Below, in pieces: positions 25,172 through 32,821 of a stretch of DNA of 50,778 nt. Numbering within the stretch: the first letter of the stretch is position 1; each line of letters begins with the position of its first letter. The notes under the pieces were generated by a model. That model searched no databases and was not told where the DNA came from. It saw only the letters and a program-made list of their open reading frames with translations. Location of the stretch: positions 1 through 50,778 of the forward strand of contig DLGW01000028.1 in NCBI GenBank assembly GCA_002482885.1, given 5' to 3'. This DNA comes from Flavobacteriaceae bacterium UBA7684. Lineage in GTDB: Bacteria > Bacteroidota > Bacteroidia > Flavobacteriales > Flavobacteriaceae. A program made the position numbers and the translations under genes.

Positions 25172-26278
25172 TTATACCAACTCAAATTCCAAAACACCTT
25201 TTTCAATCCCGTTAATGATAATTCCAATTCGGTGTGTGCCAAGGTAGTATTTTCGGGTGGTGATGGGTTTAAAACTTTGCTTTTTTACTACCGAAAGACT
25301 TTCGTTAGGTTGTAATATTTTCTCGGAAATTTTAAATACTTTTTTAGATAATGTCGCGCTTTGACGTTTGTAATACATGGCGTATTCTAAACGTAATTCG
25401 TGTGTTAAGGTGTCGTTGTTTTGTATGGTGAACGAGAATTGGATTTCGCTTCCTTCTTTAACGTTGTGGTTTTCTAATTTAAAGTTTTGCAGTAATAAAT
25501 GCTCGCTGCTTTTTAAATCATAAAACTTAAAAATATCGGGATGTCCTTGTTTTAAAAGGGTTCTACAACCATGCTTAATCACCCAATCGGTGGATTTGGA
25601 ATGTCCTTTCCAGTTTTCAATTAAATCAAAAACTACCAAAGGATTGTCTTTAGAAATGTCATTTAAATTATTCGCTACGCTTTTACGAACGTATTCGCTA
25701 GAGTCGGCTTTTAGATTTTCTAAAATGGGTAAAATAGCGGTAGGATTCTTTTTAAATTCAGGAAGGGCTACTGCCCAAGGTAAACGCGGACGCATGCCTT
25801 CAGAGGCTAATCTACGAACATGATGATTCGGGTGTGTAGACCATGTCGTCATTTGTTGAATCATCGGTTGGGGATATTTAATAATAAATTGCCTAACCGC
25901 AAATTCGCAACTCGCCAATTCCGTTAGCTTTTCCATGAATTCAATAGACGCTGGTAAGTCATCAATTCCATAACGTTCCATATAATCCGCCAAAAACATT
26001 AAGGCTAACGAATCGTTTTTTTCGTTGCTCAATAACATTTGATGCACTAATTCTTTAAGGCGTTCGGTATTTTTTTTGAAGGAATACGGCAAAGCACGAT
26101 GTAAAACATCCGCAGAAAGTTTCATGCGTTGTTTTAATTCCAAGGTAGTCCAATCCTGTACAAAAATTTCTTTAAGAAATTGTTCGGAGTTCAAGTTTGG
26201 GTAAACCGCTTTTAAATATTTTAAAAATCGACTGTAAAAATGGACGTTGTAAACGTCTTTTAATAAAAGAGTACTCAT
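25172..26278 (-). CDS. AlkC-like alkyl-DNA glycosylase with Ig-like domain
   Basis: The 368-residue protein has two parts. Residues 1-250 are HEAT-like helical repeats of the DNA alkylation repair superfamily, with HPNHHVRRLASEGMRPRLPW, SSEYVRKSVANNLND and WVIKHGCRTLLKQG. Residues about 265-368 are a beta-sandwich (LENHNVKEGSEIQFSFTIQN onward). That HEAT plus Ig-like arrangement is the one described for AlkC glycosylases, which remove alkylated adenines without flipping the base. The start overlaps the stop of the methylmalonyl-CoA mutase gene (TAATG), so the two are coupled although their roles are unrelated. The AlkC call is fairly firm; the substrate is inference. Confidence 0.82.
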   Translation of the reverse strand: MSTLLLKDVYNVHFYSRFLKYLKAVYPNLNSEQFLKEIFVQDWTTLELKQRMKLSADVLHRALPYSFKKNTERLKELVHQMLLSNEKNDSLALMFLADYMERYGIDDLPASIEFMEKLTELASCEFAVRQFIIKYPQPMIQQMTTWSTHPNHHVRRLASEGMRPRLPWAVALPEFKKNPTAILPILENLKADSSEYVRKSVANNLNDISKDNPLVVFDLIENWKGHSKSTDWVIKHGCRTLLKQGHPDIFKFYDLKSSEHLLLQNFKLENHNVKEGSEIQFSFTIQNNDTLTHELRLEYAMYYKRQSATLSKKVFKISEKILQPNESLSVVKKQSFKPITTRKYYLGTHRIGIIINGIEKGVLEFELV

Positions 26279-28329
26279 TAAACTAAAGATTCTAATATTT
26301 GTTTGGCAGATTGATAAATAGGATAACCTGGGCCAAAAATGCCAGAGATGTGATTTTTATACAATGGATCGTAATCTTCTTTAGGAATAATACCGCCTAC
26401 AAAAACTTTTAATTGGGTTAATTGATTTTGATGCAATAACTGCATCAACTCAGGAATTAAATAAAGGTGCGCACCTGCTAAACTCGAAATTCCTAAAGCA
26501 TCTATGGGTTGTTTTAAAATCAGGGGTAAGGCTTCTTGTGGGCTTAAAAATAAATCTCCCATTAGCACTTCGAACCCTAAATCTGAATAGCCAGAGGCTA
26601 CGGTTTTGATGCCCCGATCGTGTCCGTCTTGACCCAATTTAAGGAATAATATTTTAGGTGCTCTTTGGTATTTCAGTTGAAAATCAGCCATCAATTGAGT
26701 TACTGTTTCCAACTTTTTAGCATCACTCATATGGGTTTTGTAGACTCCTTTATTGATTTGTGGAGTGATTTGATGTCTTCCGAAAACAGTTTCTAACGCT
26801 TGACTGATTTCCCCTAAAGTGGCTCTTTTTTGCGCAGCTTCTATACAAACTTCTAACAGGTTAATTTCTTTATTTTTAGCTACTTGTGTTAGTTTATTTA
26901 AAATATTAATTACATTACTTTCGTTACGGGTTTGTTTGGTAATGTCTAACTTTTTTTGCTGTTCTTGCAGTACTTTATTTAAATCTACTTTGCGGTGAAT
27001 AACTTCTTTTTCTTTTTTGACAACCACTTGGTTTAAGCCTACTATGGTTTCGGATTTACTTTCGATAAACGCTTGCCTTTTAATGGCTTCAATTTCGATT
27101 TTCTGTTGCGGATATCCTTTTTCAATGGCTTGAATCATACCGCCCATTTCCTGAATTTCTGTAATGATTTTTTCGGCTTGGGTATACAAATCATCAGTTA
27201 ATTTTTCTACCAATTCACTGCCTGCCCAAGGGTCAACGGTGTGGGTAATTTTACTTTCGTCTCGTAAAATTTGTTGCGTATTTCTGGCAATTCTAGCCGA
27301 TTCATCGGTAGGTAATGCAATCGCCTCGTCAAATGAATTGGTGTGTAGGGATTGTGTGCCCCCCATCACTGCCGAAAGCGCTTCTAAGGTGGTTCTGGTA
27401 ATGTTATTGTATGGATCTTGTTCCGTTAAACTCCAACCGCTGGTTTGACAGTGGGCACGAAGCATTAATGATTTTTCGTTTTTAGGTTGGTATGTTTTTA
27501 AGTATTTAGCCCACAACAGTCGGGCAGCTCTTAGTTTGGCAATTTCTGTAAAGTGTTTTAAACCAATGCCCCAAAAAAAGGAGAGTCTGGGTGCAAAATC
27601 ATCAATGGTTAAACCTTGCTGTAAACCTGTTTTTACGTATTCTAAACCATTAGCAATAGTAAACGCGAGTTCTAGTTCAGGAGTAGCTCCTGCTTCTTGC
27701 ATGTGATAGCCCGATATGCTAATCGGATTGAATTTAGGCATGTTACGGGTACAAAACGCTATAATATCGCCTATGATTCGCATAGAAGCTTCGGGTGGGT
27801 AAATAAACGCGTTACGAACCATGTATTCTTTTAGGATGTCGTTTTGTAAGGTACCTGTTAGTTTTTCCATAGAAACGCCTTGTTCTTCGGCGGCTACAAT
27901 GTAAAACGCTAGGATGGGTAAAACCGCACCGTTCATGGTCATGGACACCGACATTTGATCTAATGGAATTCCATCGAACAATTGTTTCATATCTTCTACG
28001 GTGTCAATGGCTACACCTGCTTTTCCTACATCGCCTTTTACGTTAGGATGGTCGCTATCGTAACCTCGGTGGGTGGGTAAGTCAAAAGCTAAAGACAAAC
28101 CGGTTTGACCTGCTTGTAGGTTTTTTTTATAAAAGGCATTGCTTTCTTCGGCAGTGGAAAATCCTGAATATTGCCGAATAGTCCATGGTTTTTGAACGTA
28201 CATGGTGGTGTGAATGCCTCTTAAATAAGGAGGGAATCCTGCGCCAAATCCTAAATGAGGGTAATCATTTAAATAGGCTTGTTCTGAAGATTCAGGTACG
28301 TTAAGATGTTCTAAATTACGACGATTCAT
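26278..28329 (-). CDS. scpA: Methylmalonyl-CoA mutase, large (B12-binding) subunit
   Basis: The 683-residue enzyme interconverts methylmalonyl-CoA and succinyl-CoA with adenosylcobalamin. The N-terminal barrel (about 20-480) contains YPPEASMRIIGDI, the substrate segment QTSGWSLTEQDPYNN and GGTQSLHTNSFDEA. The C-terminal cobalamin domain has D-x-H-x-x-G (GQDGHDRGIKT, His near 570), the SSLAGAH loop and GGIIP. A linker of about 50 residues rich in K, E and Q joins them. In this phylum the small subunit gene usually sits directly upstream; here it does not. The downstream alkC-like gene overlaps by one base. Confidence 0.93.
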   Translation of the reverse strand: MNRRNLEHLNVPESSEQAYLNDYPHLGFGAGFPPYLRGIHTTMYVQKPWTIRQYSGFSTAEESNAFYKKNLQAGQTGLSLAFDLPTHRGYDSDHPNVKGDVGKAGVAIDTVEDMKQLFDGIPLDQMSVSMTMNGAVLPILAFYIVAAEEQGVSMEKLTGTLQNDILKEYMVRNAFIYPPEASMRIIGDIIAFCTRNMPKFNPISISGYHMQEAGATPELELAFTIANGLEYVKTGLQQGLTIDDFAPRLSFFWGIGLKHFTEIAKLRAARLLWAKYLKTYQPKNEKSLMLRAHCQTSGWSLTEQDPYNNITRTTLEALSAVMGGTQSLHTNSFDEAIALPTDESARIARNTQQILRDESKITHTVDPWAGSELVEKLTDDLYTQAEKIITEIQEMGGMIQAIEKGYPQQKIEIEAIKRQAFIESKSETIVGLNQVVVKKEKEVIHRKVDLNKVLQEQQKKLDITKQTRNESNVINILNKLTQVAKNKEINLLEVCIEAAQKRATLGEISQALETVFGRHQITPQINKGVYKTHMSDAKKLETVTQLMADFQLKYQRAPKILFLKLGQDGHDRGIKTVASGYSDLGFEVLMGDLFLSPQEALPLILKQPIDALGISSLAGAHLYLIPELMQLLHQNQLTQLKVFVGGIIPKEDYDPLYKNHISGIFGPGYPIYQSAKQILESLV

Positions 28330-28414
28330 GGCGGGTGAGTTGACCTTTTTTCAAAGATATTAATTTTTGCGTGAGCCCCAAGAGTTTACTTTAGCAGACA
28401 GGGACGTCTTAAAT

Positions 28415-28455
28415 AAAAATCCCCCAAATTGAAATTACAATTCGGGGGATTTCTT
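28415..28455 (-). terminator. Terminator after the transketolase operon
   Basis: AAATCCCCC-A-AATTG and CAATT-C-GGGGGATTT pair around a 6-base loop; on the minus strand a T-rich run follows. It lies about 50 bases past the stop codon of the second transketolase gene. Confidence 0.8.
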
Positions 28456-28503
28456 ATGATTTAATCGTTATAAATTCTAGCAATTGCTTAGAGCTAATAG
28501 CTT

Positions 28504-29460
28504 TTACTTTCTAGCTATAACTTTTAAAGCTGCCTCAACAATTGCTTGATTATTAAGCTTATATTTTTCCATTAATTGTTCTGGTGTTCCTGATTCTCCA
28601 AAGCTGTCTTGTACCGCTACAAATTCTTGAGGAGTAGGGTTGTTTGCTACTAAAACTCTTGAAACGCTTTCGCCTAAACCACCTAAAACGTTGTGTTCTT
28701 CAGCTGTTACAATACATTTGGTTTTAGCAACAGACTTTAAAATAGCTTCTTCGTCTAAAGGTTTAATGGTGTGAATATTAATTACTTCGGCTGAAATACC
28801 TTGAGCTTCTAATTTCTCAGCAGCAATTAAAGCTTCCCAAACTAGGTGACCTGTGGCTACAATAGTTACGTCAGTACCTTCGTTTAATAAAATGGCTTTT
28901 CCGATAACAAAATCGCTTCCGTCTTCAGCTGTAAAGTTAGGCACTACTGGACGACCAAAGCGTAAGTAAGCAGGACCATGGTGTTTAGATAAAGCAATTG
29001 TAGCCGCTTTAGTTTGGTTGAAGTCACAAGTATTGATAACCACCATACCAGGTAACATTTTCATTAATCCGATGTCTTCTAATATTTGGTGTGTTGCACC
29101 GTCTTCACCCAAAGTTAATCCTGCGTGTGAAGCACATATTTTTACATTTTTATCAGAATAAGCAACTGATTGACGAATTTGGTCATATACACGACCTGTT
29201 GAAAATCCAGCGAATGTACCTGTGAAAGGGATTTTACCTCCAATGGTTAAACCTGCTGCAATTCCTATCATATTGGCTTCAGCAATTCCAATTTGGAAAA
29301 AGCGCTCAGGGTGATTCTTTTTAAAATCGTCAAATTTTAATGACCCAATTAAATCTGCACAAAGTCCAACCACATTTTCGTTTGTTTTTCCTAATTCAGT
29401 CATTCCAGCTCCAAATCCTGAACGGGTATCTTTACTGCCTGTATTTGTATATTTTTTCAT
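28504..29460 (-). CDS. Transketolase, C-terminal (pyrimidine-binding) subunit
   Basis: The 318-residue protein is the second half of a split transketolase of the pentose phosphate pathway. It shows GFGAGMTELGK, the catalytic Glu in GIAEANMIGIAAGL, HAGLTLGEDGATHQ and the C-terminal GHLVWEALIAAEKL region. The partner with the diphosphate-binding half is the gene at 29556, just upstream on the same strand. The 95-base gap between them is unusual in holding a 16-base tandem repeat and a heptad array. A terminator follows. Confidence 0.93.
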   Translation of the reverse strand: MKKYTNTGSKDTRSGFGAGMTELGKTNENVVGLCADLIGSLKFDDFKKNHPERFFQIGIAEANMIGIAAGLTIGGKIPFTGTFAGFSTGRVYDQIRQSVAYSDKNVKICASHAGLTLGEDGATHQILEDIGLMKMLPGMVVINTCDFNQTKAATIALSKHHGPAYLRFGRPVVPNFTAEDGSDFVIGKAILLNEGTDVTIVATGHLVWEALIAAEKLEAQGISAEVINIHTIKPLDEEAILKSVAKTKCIVTAEEHNVLGGLGESVSRVLVANNPTPQEFVAVQDSFGESGTPEQLMEKYKLNNQAIVEAALKVIARK

Positions 29461-29469
29461 TATTTAATT

Positions 29470-29516
29470 TAAAGATTCAAAGATTAAAAAATTCAAAGAT
29501 TAAAAAATTCAAAGAT
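29470..29516. repeat. 16-base tandem repeat between the transketolase halves
   Basis: The unit AGATTAAAAAATTCAA occurs twice in full, flanked by partial units AGATTCAA and AGATGATT. It lies just upstream of the start of the C-terminal subunit gene on the minus strand, where the ribosome-binding site should be. Confidence 0.7.
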
Positions 29517-29524
29517 GATTATGA

Positions 29525-29556
29525 ATTCATCATTCATAATTCACCATTTATCATTC
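29525..29556. repeat. Heptad array at the end of the transketolase N-terminal gene
   Basis: Units ATTCATC, ATTCATA, ATTCACC, ATTTATC and ATTCTAG abut the stop codon of the N-terminal transketolase gene. Confidence 0.6.
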
Positions 29557-30401
29557 TAGTAGTCCCCTAATGTAGCTGGATTTTGAGCTAGTGCACTTTC
29601 TAACTGAGCATCATTAGGTGCTTTTCCGTGCCAAGCATGGGTGTGCATCATAAAATCTACTCCGTTACCCATTTCAGTATATAGTAATACGCAAACAGGT
29701 TTTCCTTTTCCTGTTCTGGATTTTGCATCGGCATATCCTGCTAAAATAGCTTCTATAGAATTCCCTTCTTTGATTTCAATAACATCCCAATCAAAAGCTT
29801 CAAATTTTGCTTTTAAACTTCCCATAGCCAACACTTCGTCGGTGGTTCCGTCGATTTGTTTTCCGTTTACGTCAATAGTAGCAATATAATTATCTACTTT
29901 TTTAGCAGAAGCATACATAATGGCTTCCCAATTTTGACCTTCTTGTAATTCACCATCACCATGTAAACTGAAAACCAAATGTTTGTCGCCGTTTAGTTTT
30001 TTAGCTTGCGCCGCACCTAAAGCTACTGACATTCCTTGTCCTAATGAACCTGAAGCAATTCGGATGCCTGGTAAACCTTCGTGTGTGGTAGGGTGACCTT
30101 GTAATCTGGAGTTGATTAAACGGAAAGTTGCCAATTCACTTACTGGAAAATAGCCTGCACGTGCTAAAACGCTGTAAAATACCGGAGAGATATGACCATT
30201 GGATAAAAAGAATAAATCTTCTCCAATTCCATCCATATCAAAACCTTCTTTGCGAGACATGATTTCGTTGTATAAGGTTACTAAAAACTCCGTACAACCT
30301 AATGAACCACCTGGGTGACCTGAGTTTACGGCATGAACCATACGCAAAATATCTCTTCTTGTTTGGAGGGTTAAATCTTTTAATTTTTGAATATCCGGCA
30401 T
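29556..30401 (-). CDS. Transketolase, N-terminal (diphosphate-binding) subunit
   Basis: The 281-residue first half of transketolase contains HAVNSGHPGGSLGCTEF, LSNGHISPVFY, the GSLGQGMSVALGAA loop and the thiamine diphosphate motif GDGELQEGQNWEA (GDG with about 25 residues to N). I chose ATG 30401 because the promoter TTTG (30460-30463) and TACTTTTG (30432-30439) lies over the alternative start at 30434. It is the first gene of a two-gene operon with the C-terminal half at 28504. Confidence 0.93.
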   Translation of the reverse strand: MPDIQKLKDLTLQTRRDILRMVHAVNSGHPGGSLGCTEFLVTLYNEIMSRKEGFDMDGIGEDLFFLSNGHISPVFYSVLARAGYFPVSELATFRLINSRLQGHPTTHEGLPGIRIASGSLGQGMSVALGAAQAKKLNGDKHLVFSLHGDGELQEGQNWEAIMYASAKKVDNYIATIDVNGKQIDGTTDEVLAMGSLKAKFEAFDWDVIEIKEGNSIEAILAGYADAKSRTGKGKPVCVLLYTEMGNGVDFMMHTHAWHGKAPNDAQLESALAQNPATLGDY

Positions 30402-30431
30402 GTTAAATAGCTGATTGTGATTAAACTGCCG

Positions 30432-30463
30432 CAAAAGTAAATTTTATTTGTACTTGCAACAAA
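30432..30463 (-). promoter_or_regulatory. Promoter for the transketolase operon
   Basis: On the minus strand, TTTG at 30463-30460 and TACTTTTG at 30439-30432 are 20 bases apart. The predicted leader to ATG 30401 is about 25 bases. Confidence 0.7.
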
Positions 30464-30614
30464 AAAAATATGGCAAATTATCATTTTTATTCTGCTTAAA
30501 ATCATGACTTTAAAAAGCCTCTTAATAATTACGTTTATAATTAAATGATTTACGATGTTGTTATTGGTTTATAGAAACTTACTTTTATGGTAATTAATTT
30601 TTGAAGATGTGATT

Positions 30615-31511
30615 ATGAAAAGATTTTTGATTCCTGTAGGTGTTGCCTTTAGTGCGTTGCTGTTGTTTGTGTATGCTAATTCCGCATCTATCATTAATAA
30701 AACCAATGCGATTTTGTGCGATTTACATTTAATTCCTACGCCAGAGCAGTTGTTTTTTGCAGAAGAAGCCGTGCCCTTACATATAGTTGATGTTAAAGAA
30801 CGTTTAGATAGGGAGTTGTTAGTAAATACTTATTGGCAGTCTAACACCTTTTTATTTATAAAAAGAGCACATAAGTATTTCCCTGTTATAGAGCCGATTT
30901 TAAAAAAGAATGGAGTTCCCGATGAATTCAAATATGTTGCGGTTATTGAAAGTGGATTAACCAATGCGATTTCTCCAGCAGGCGCTCGTGGGTTTTGGCA
31001 ATTTATGCCCGAAACTGCTAAAGAATATGGTTTAGAAGTTTCTGCAACTGTAGATGAACGTTACCATTTAGAAAAAGCAACCGAAGCAGCGTGTAGGTAT
31101 TTTATAGCGGCTAAAAATAGATTGGGTTCATGGTCGTTGGCAGCAGCTTCTTATAATGTAGGAATTAAATCAGTGGCTACTCGTTTAGAAGAACAGCAGG
31201 TAAATAACTATTATGATTTGTTATTGCCCGAAGAAACAGCTAGATACGTATTTAGAATCATCGCGGTAAAAGAAATTCTAGAAAATCCAGTTAAATATGG
31301 TTTTATAGTGAACCAACAGGATATGTATAAATTGATTCATACGAAAAAAACAGCGGTTGATACGTCGGTTGGTAATTTAGCTTTGTTGGCAAAATCTTTA
31401 GGAATTAATTACAAAATTTTAAAAATTCATAATCCTTGGCTCAGAGAAAAGAATCTTGAAAATAAAGGAAATAAAGTATATATTTTAGAAATTCCTTTAG
31501 AAGGATATTAA
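30615..31511 (+). CDS. Membrane-anchored lytic transglycosylase
   Basis: The protein is 298 residues from ATG 30615 (a GTG two codons earlier is less likely). One N-terminal hydrophobic anchor (about 4-22) is followed by an SLT domain: the catalytic Glu in VAVIESGLTN, SPAGARGFWQFMPETAKEYGL, and AAASYNVG. A LysM-like tail (LLAKSLGINYKILKIHNPWL) lies at about 250-298. It resembles MltD-type enzymes that cut glycan strands of peptidoglycan from the periplasmic side. The next gene follows after 2 bases. A TACTTTTA box lies about 35 bases upstream. Confidence 0.9.
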   Translation: MKRFLIPVGVAFSALLLFVYANSASIINKTNAILCDLHLIPTPEQLFFAEEAVPLHIVDVKERLDRELLVNTYWQSNTFLFIKRAHKYFPVIEPILKKNGVPDEFKYVAVIESGLTNAISPAGARGFWQFMPETAKEYGLEVSATVDERYHLEKATEAACRYFIAAKNRLGSWSLAAASYNVGIKSVATRLEEQQVNNYYDLLLPEETARYVFRIIAVKEILENPVKYGFIVNQQDMYKLIHTKKTAVDTSVGNLALLAKSLGINYKILKIHNPWLREKNLENKGNKVYILEIPLEGY

Positions 31512-31513
31512 TC

Positions 31514-31891
31514 ATGAATAAAAAAATGACTATAACTACAATGTTGATACTGGCGCTTATAGGTATTTGTGCGGGTATGTTAAGCGGAATGATTGGAGTA
31601 GGAGGAGGAATTATTATGGTGCCGATGCTGGTTTGGATTGGTTTTTCTCAGCACGAAGCGCAAGGGGTTAGTTTGGCAGCGATGCTGCCGCCAGTTACTT
31701 TCTTTGCGGTTTATAACTATTACAAAGAAGGGTATGTGGATTGGCGTTATGCGGTAGTGATTTCTTTATTGTTTGTAATAGGAGGATATTTAGGAAGCAA
31801 ATTAGCGATAAGTATAGACCAAAAAATACTCCGAAGAATATTCGGAGTAATTATGATTTTAGTCGCTGGAAAAATGATTTTCGCAAAGTGA
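31514..31891 (+). CDS. Half-size TauE/SafE (TSUP) membrane transporter
   Basis: The 125-residue protein has four membrane helices and the family start GMLSGMIGVGGGIIMVPML, followed by AQGVSLAAMLPP and the YLGSKLAISID segment. Full-size family members have two such halves in one chain. A half-size protein would need to dimerise, or to pair with another half, to form an exporter of sulfite or organic sulfonate-type anions. It is only 2 bases from the lytic transglycosylase gene, so it is co-transcribed. The substrate is unknown. Confidence 0.85.
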   Translation: MNKKMTITTMLILALIGICAGMLSGMIGVGGGIIMVPMLVWIGFSQHEAQGVSLAAMLPPVTFFAVYNYYKEGYVDWRYAVVISLLFVIGGYLGSKLAISIDQKILRRIFGVIMILVAGKMIFAK

Positions 31892-31892
31892 T

Positions 31893-32408
31893 TTAGATTT
31901 TCTTTAATTGAGCTTTAATCATTGCGATTTGCTCTTTTAATACATTGTGTTTGTCTAATTTTTTAGCTTCGTTGACCAATTGAGAAGCTTCTAATTTTCG
32001 TCTTCTAGACAAAGCAATACCTGCTAAGTTTAATTTAGCTAATGCCAAATCTTGATCCATAGACAATCCCAACTGAATGGCTTTTTTAAAGAATTTTTCT
32101 GCCTGAACCATATTGGTTTGTGACACCAACAAACCATTTAAATAGTTGTAATAGCCTTGTTGTTTGGTAATTAAAGCTCCTTCTGGATTTTTAATATAAG
32201 CTAACCATTTTTTAGCGCCTTCAAAATTTTGTTTTCTTAATTGTAAAAAGGCTAATAAAATGAACTCATTTCTAAAATATAAGAATAAGAATATTGTAGA
32301 AAATAAGATTAGGAAAATTCCGTTGCCGATATTGCTTTCAATGAACTGCCAAACAGCTAACGCAATAATACTTATAAATAGAACTAATTTGATATTTTTA
32401 TGAAACAT
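31893..32408 (-). CDS. Membrane protein with TPR-like repeats
   Basis: The 171-residue protein has two N-terminal membrane helices (about residues 6-22 and 28-46). A cytoplasmic or periplasmic helical region of three TPR-like pairs follows (residues 56-165: GAKKWLAYIKN, AEKFFKKAIQLG, ALAKLNLAGIALSRR). I do not recognise a named function. It converges with the TauE-like gene, whose stop codon is one base away. It is transcribed from the gap shared with rpmH. Confidence 0.6.
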   Translation of the reverse strand: MFHKNIKLVLFISIIALAVWQFIESNIGNGIFLILFSTIFLFLYFRNEFILLAFLQLRKQNFEGAKKWLAYIKNPEGALITKQQGYYNYLNGLLVSQTNMVQAEKFFKKAIQLGLSMDQDLALAKLNLAGIALSRRRKLEASQLVNEAKKLDKHNVLKEQIAMIKAQLKKI

Positions 32409-32474
32409 AATAGTGTGCTTGATTTTGTGGATTGCAAATTTAGTAAAATTTAATTTATTTTTTTAAAAAAAGCG

Positions 32475-32505
32475 TTTGCGTGAATAAAAAGACTTTGTAT
32501 ATTTG
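32475..32505 (+). promoter_or_regulatory. Promoter for rpmH
   Basis: TTTG at 32475-32478 and TATATTTG at 32498-32505 are 19 bases apart, an exact match to the Bacteroidetes consensus. Confidence 0.82.
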
Positions 32506-32569
32506 CACTCGGTTTTAAAAAACAGAATACAACAATTAATAAATTATAAGATTTTAAAGATACAAAGCA

Positions 32570-32731
32570 ATGAGCAAAAGAACGTTTCAACCATCAAAGA
32601 GAAAAAGAAGAAATAAACATGGTTTCATGGACAGAATGGCTTCTGCAAACGGTAGAAAAGTTCTTGCCAGAAGAAGAGCTAAAGGAAGACATAAGTTAAC
32701 TGTTTCTTCAGAGCCAAGACATAAAAAATAA
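32570..32731 (+). CDS. rpmH: Ribosomal protein L34
   Basis: A short open frame of 53 residues encodes L34. It starts MSKRTFQPSKRKRRNKHG, continues with GFMDRMASANGRKVLARRR and ends KGRHKLTVSSEPRHKK. These are the standard L34 motifs, with the Bacteroidetes C-terminal extension. It has a perfect promoter at 32475-32505, a 60-base leader and a terminator hairpin about 25 bases after the stop. The usual neighbours rnpA and dnaA are absent; carB follows instead. Confidence 0.97.
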   Translation: MSKRTFQPSKRKRRNKHGFMDRMASANGRKVLARRRAKGRHKLTVSSEPRHKK

Positions 32732-32756
32732 TGATTATTCGTTTTCGATAATATTT

Positions 32757-32790
32757 AAAGGTGTTACTTTTTTAAGTAGCGCCTTTTTTA
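32757..32790 (+). terminator. Terminator after rpmH
   Basis: AAAGGTGTTACTT and AAGTAGCGCCTTT pair, with one or two mismatches, and a T run follows. carB starts about 30 bases later. Confidence 0.75.
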
Positions 32791-32821
32791 TGAGTTTTAA
32801 TCAAAAAATCCCTACATCATA

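Noticed and set aside
28330..28414. Degenerate sixth repeat copy near 28380 (GGGACGTC, AGCAGACAGG)
   Set aside because: Neither family core nor pairing arms are present; similarity is limited to a few G-rich words.
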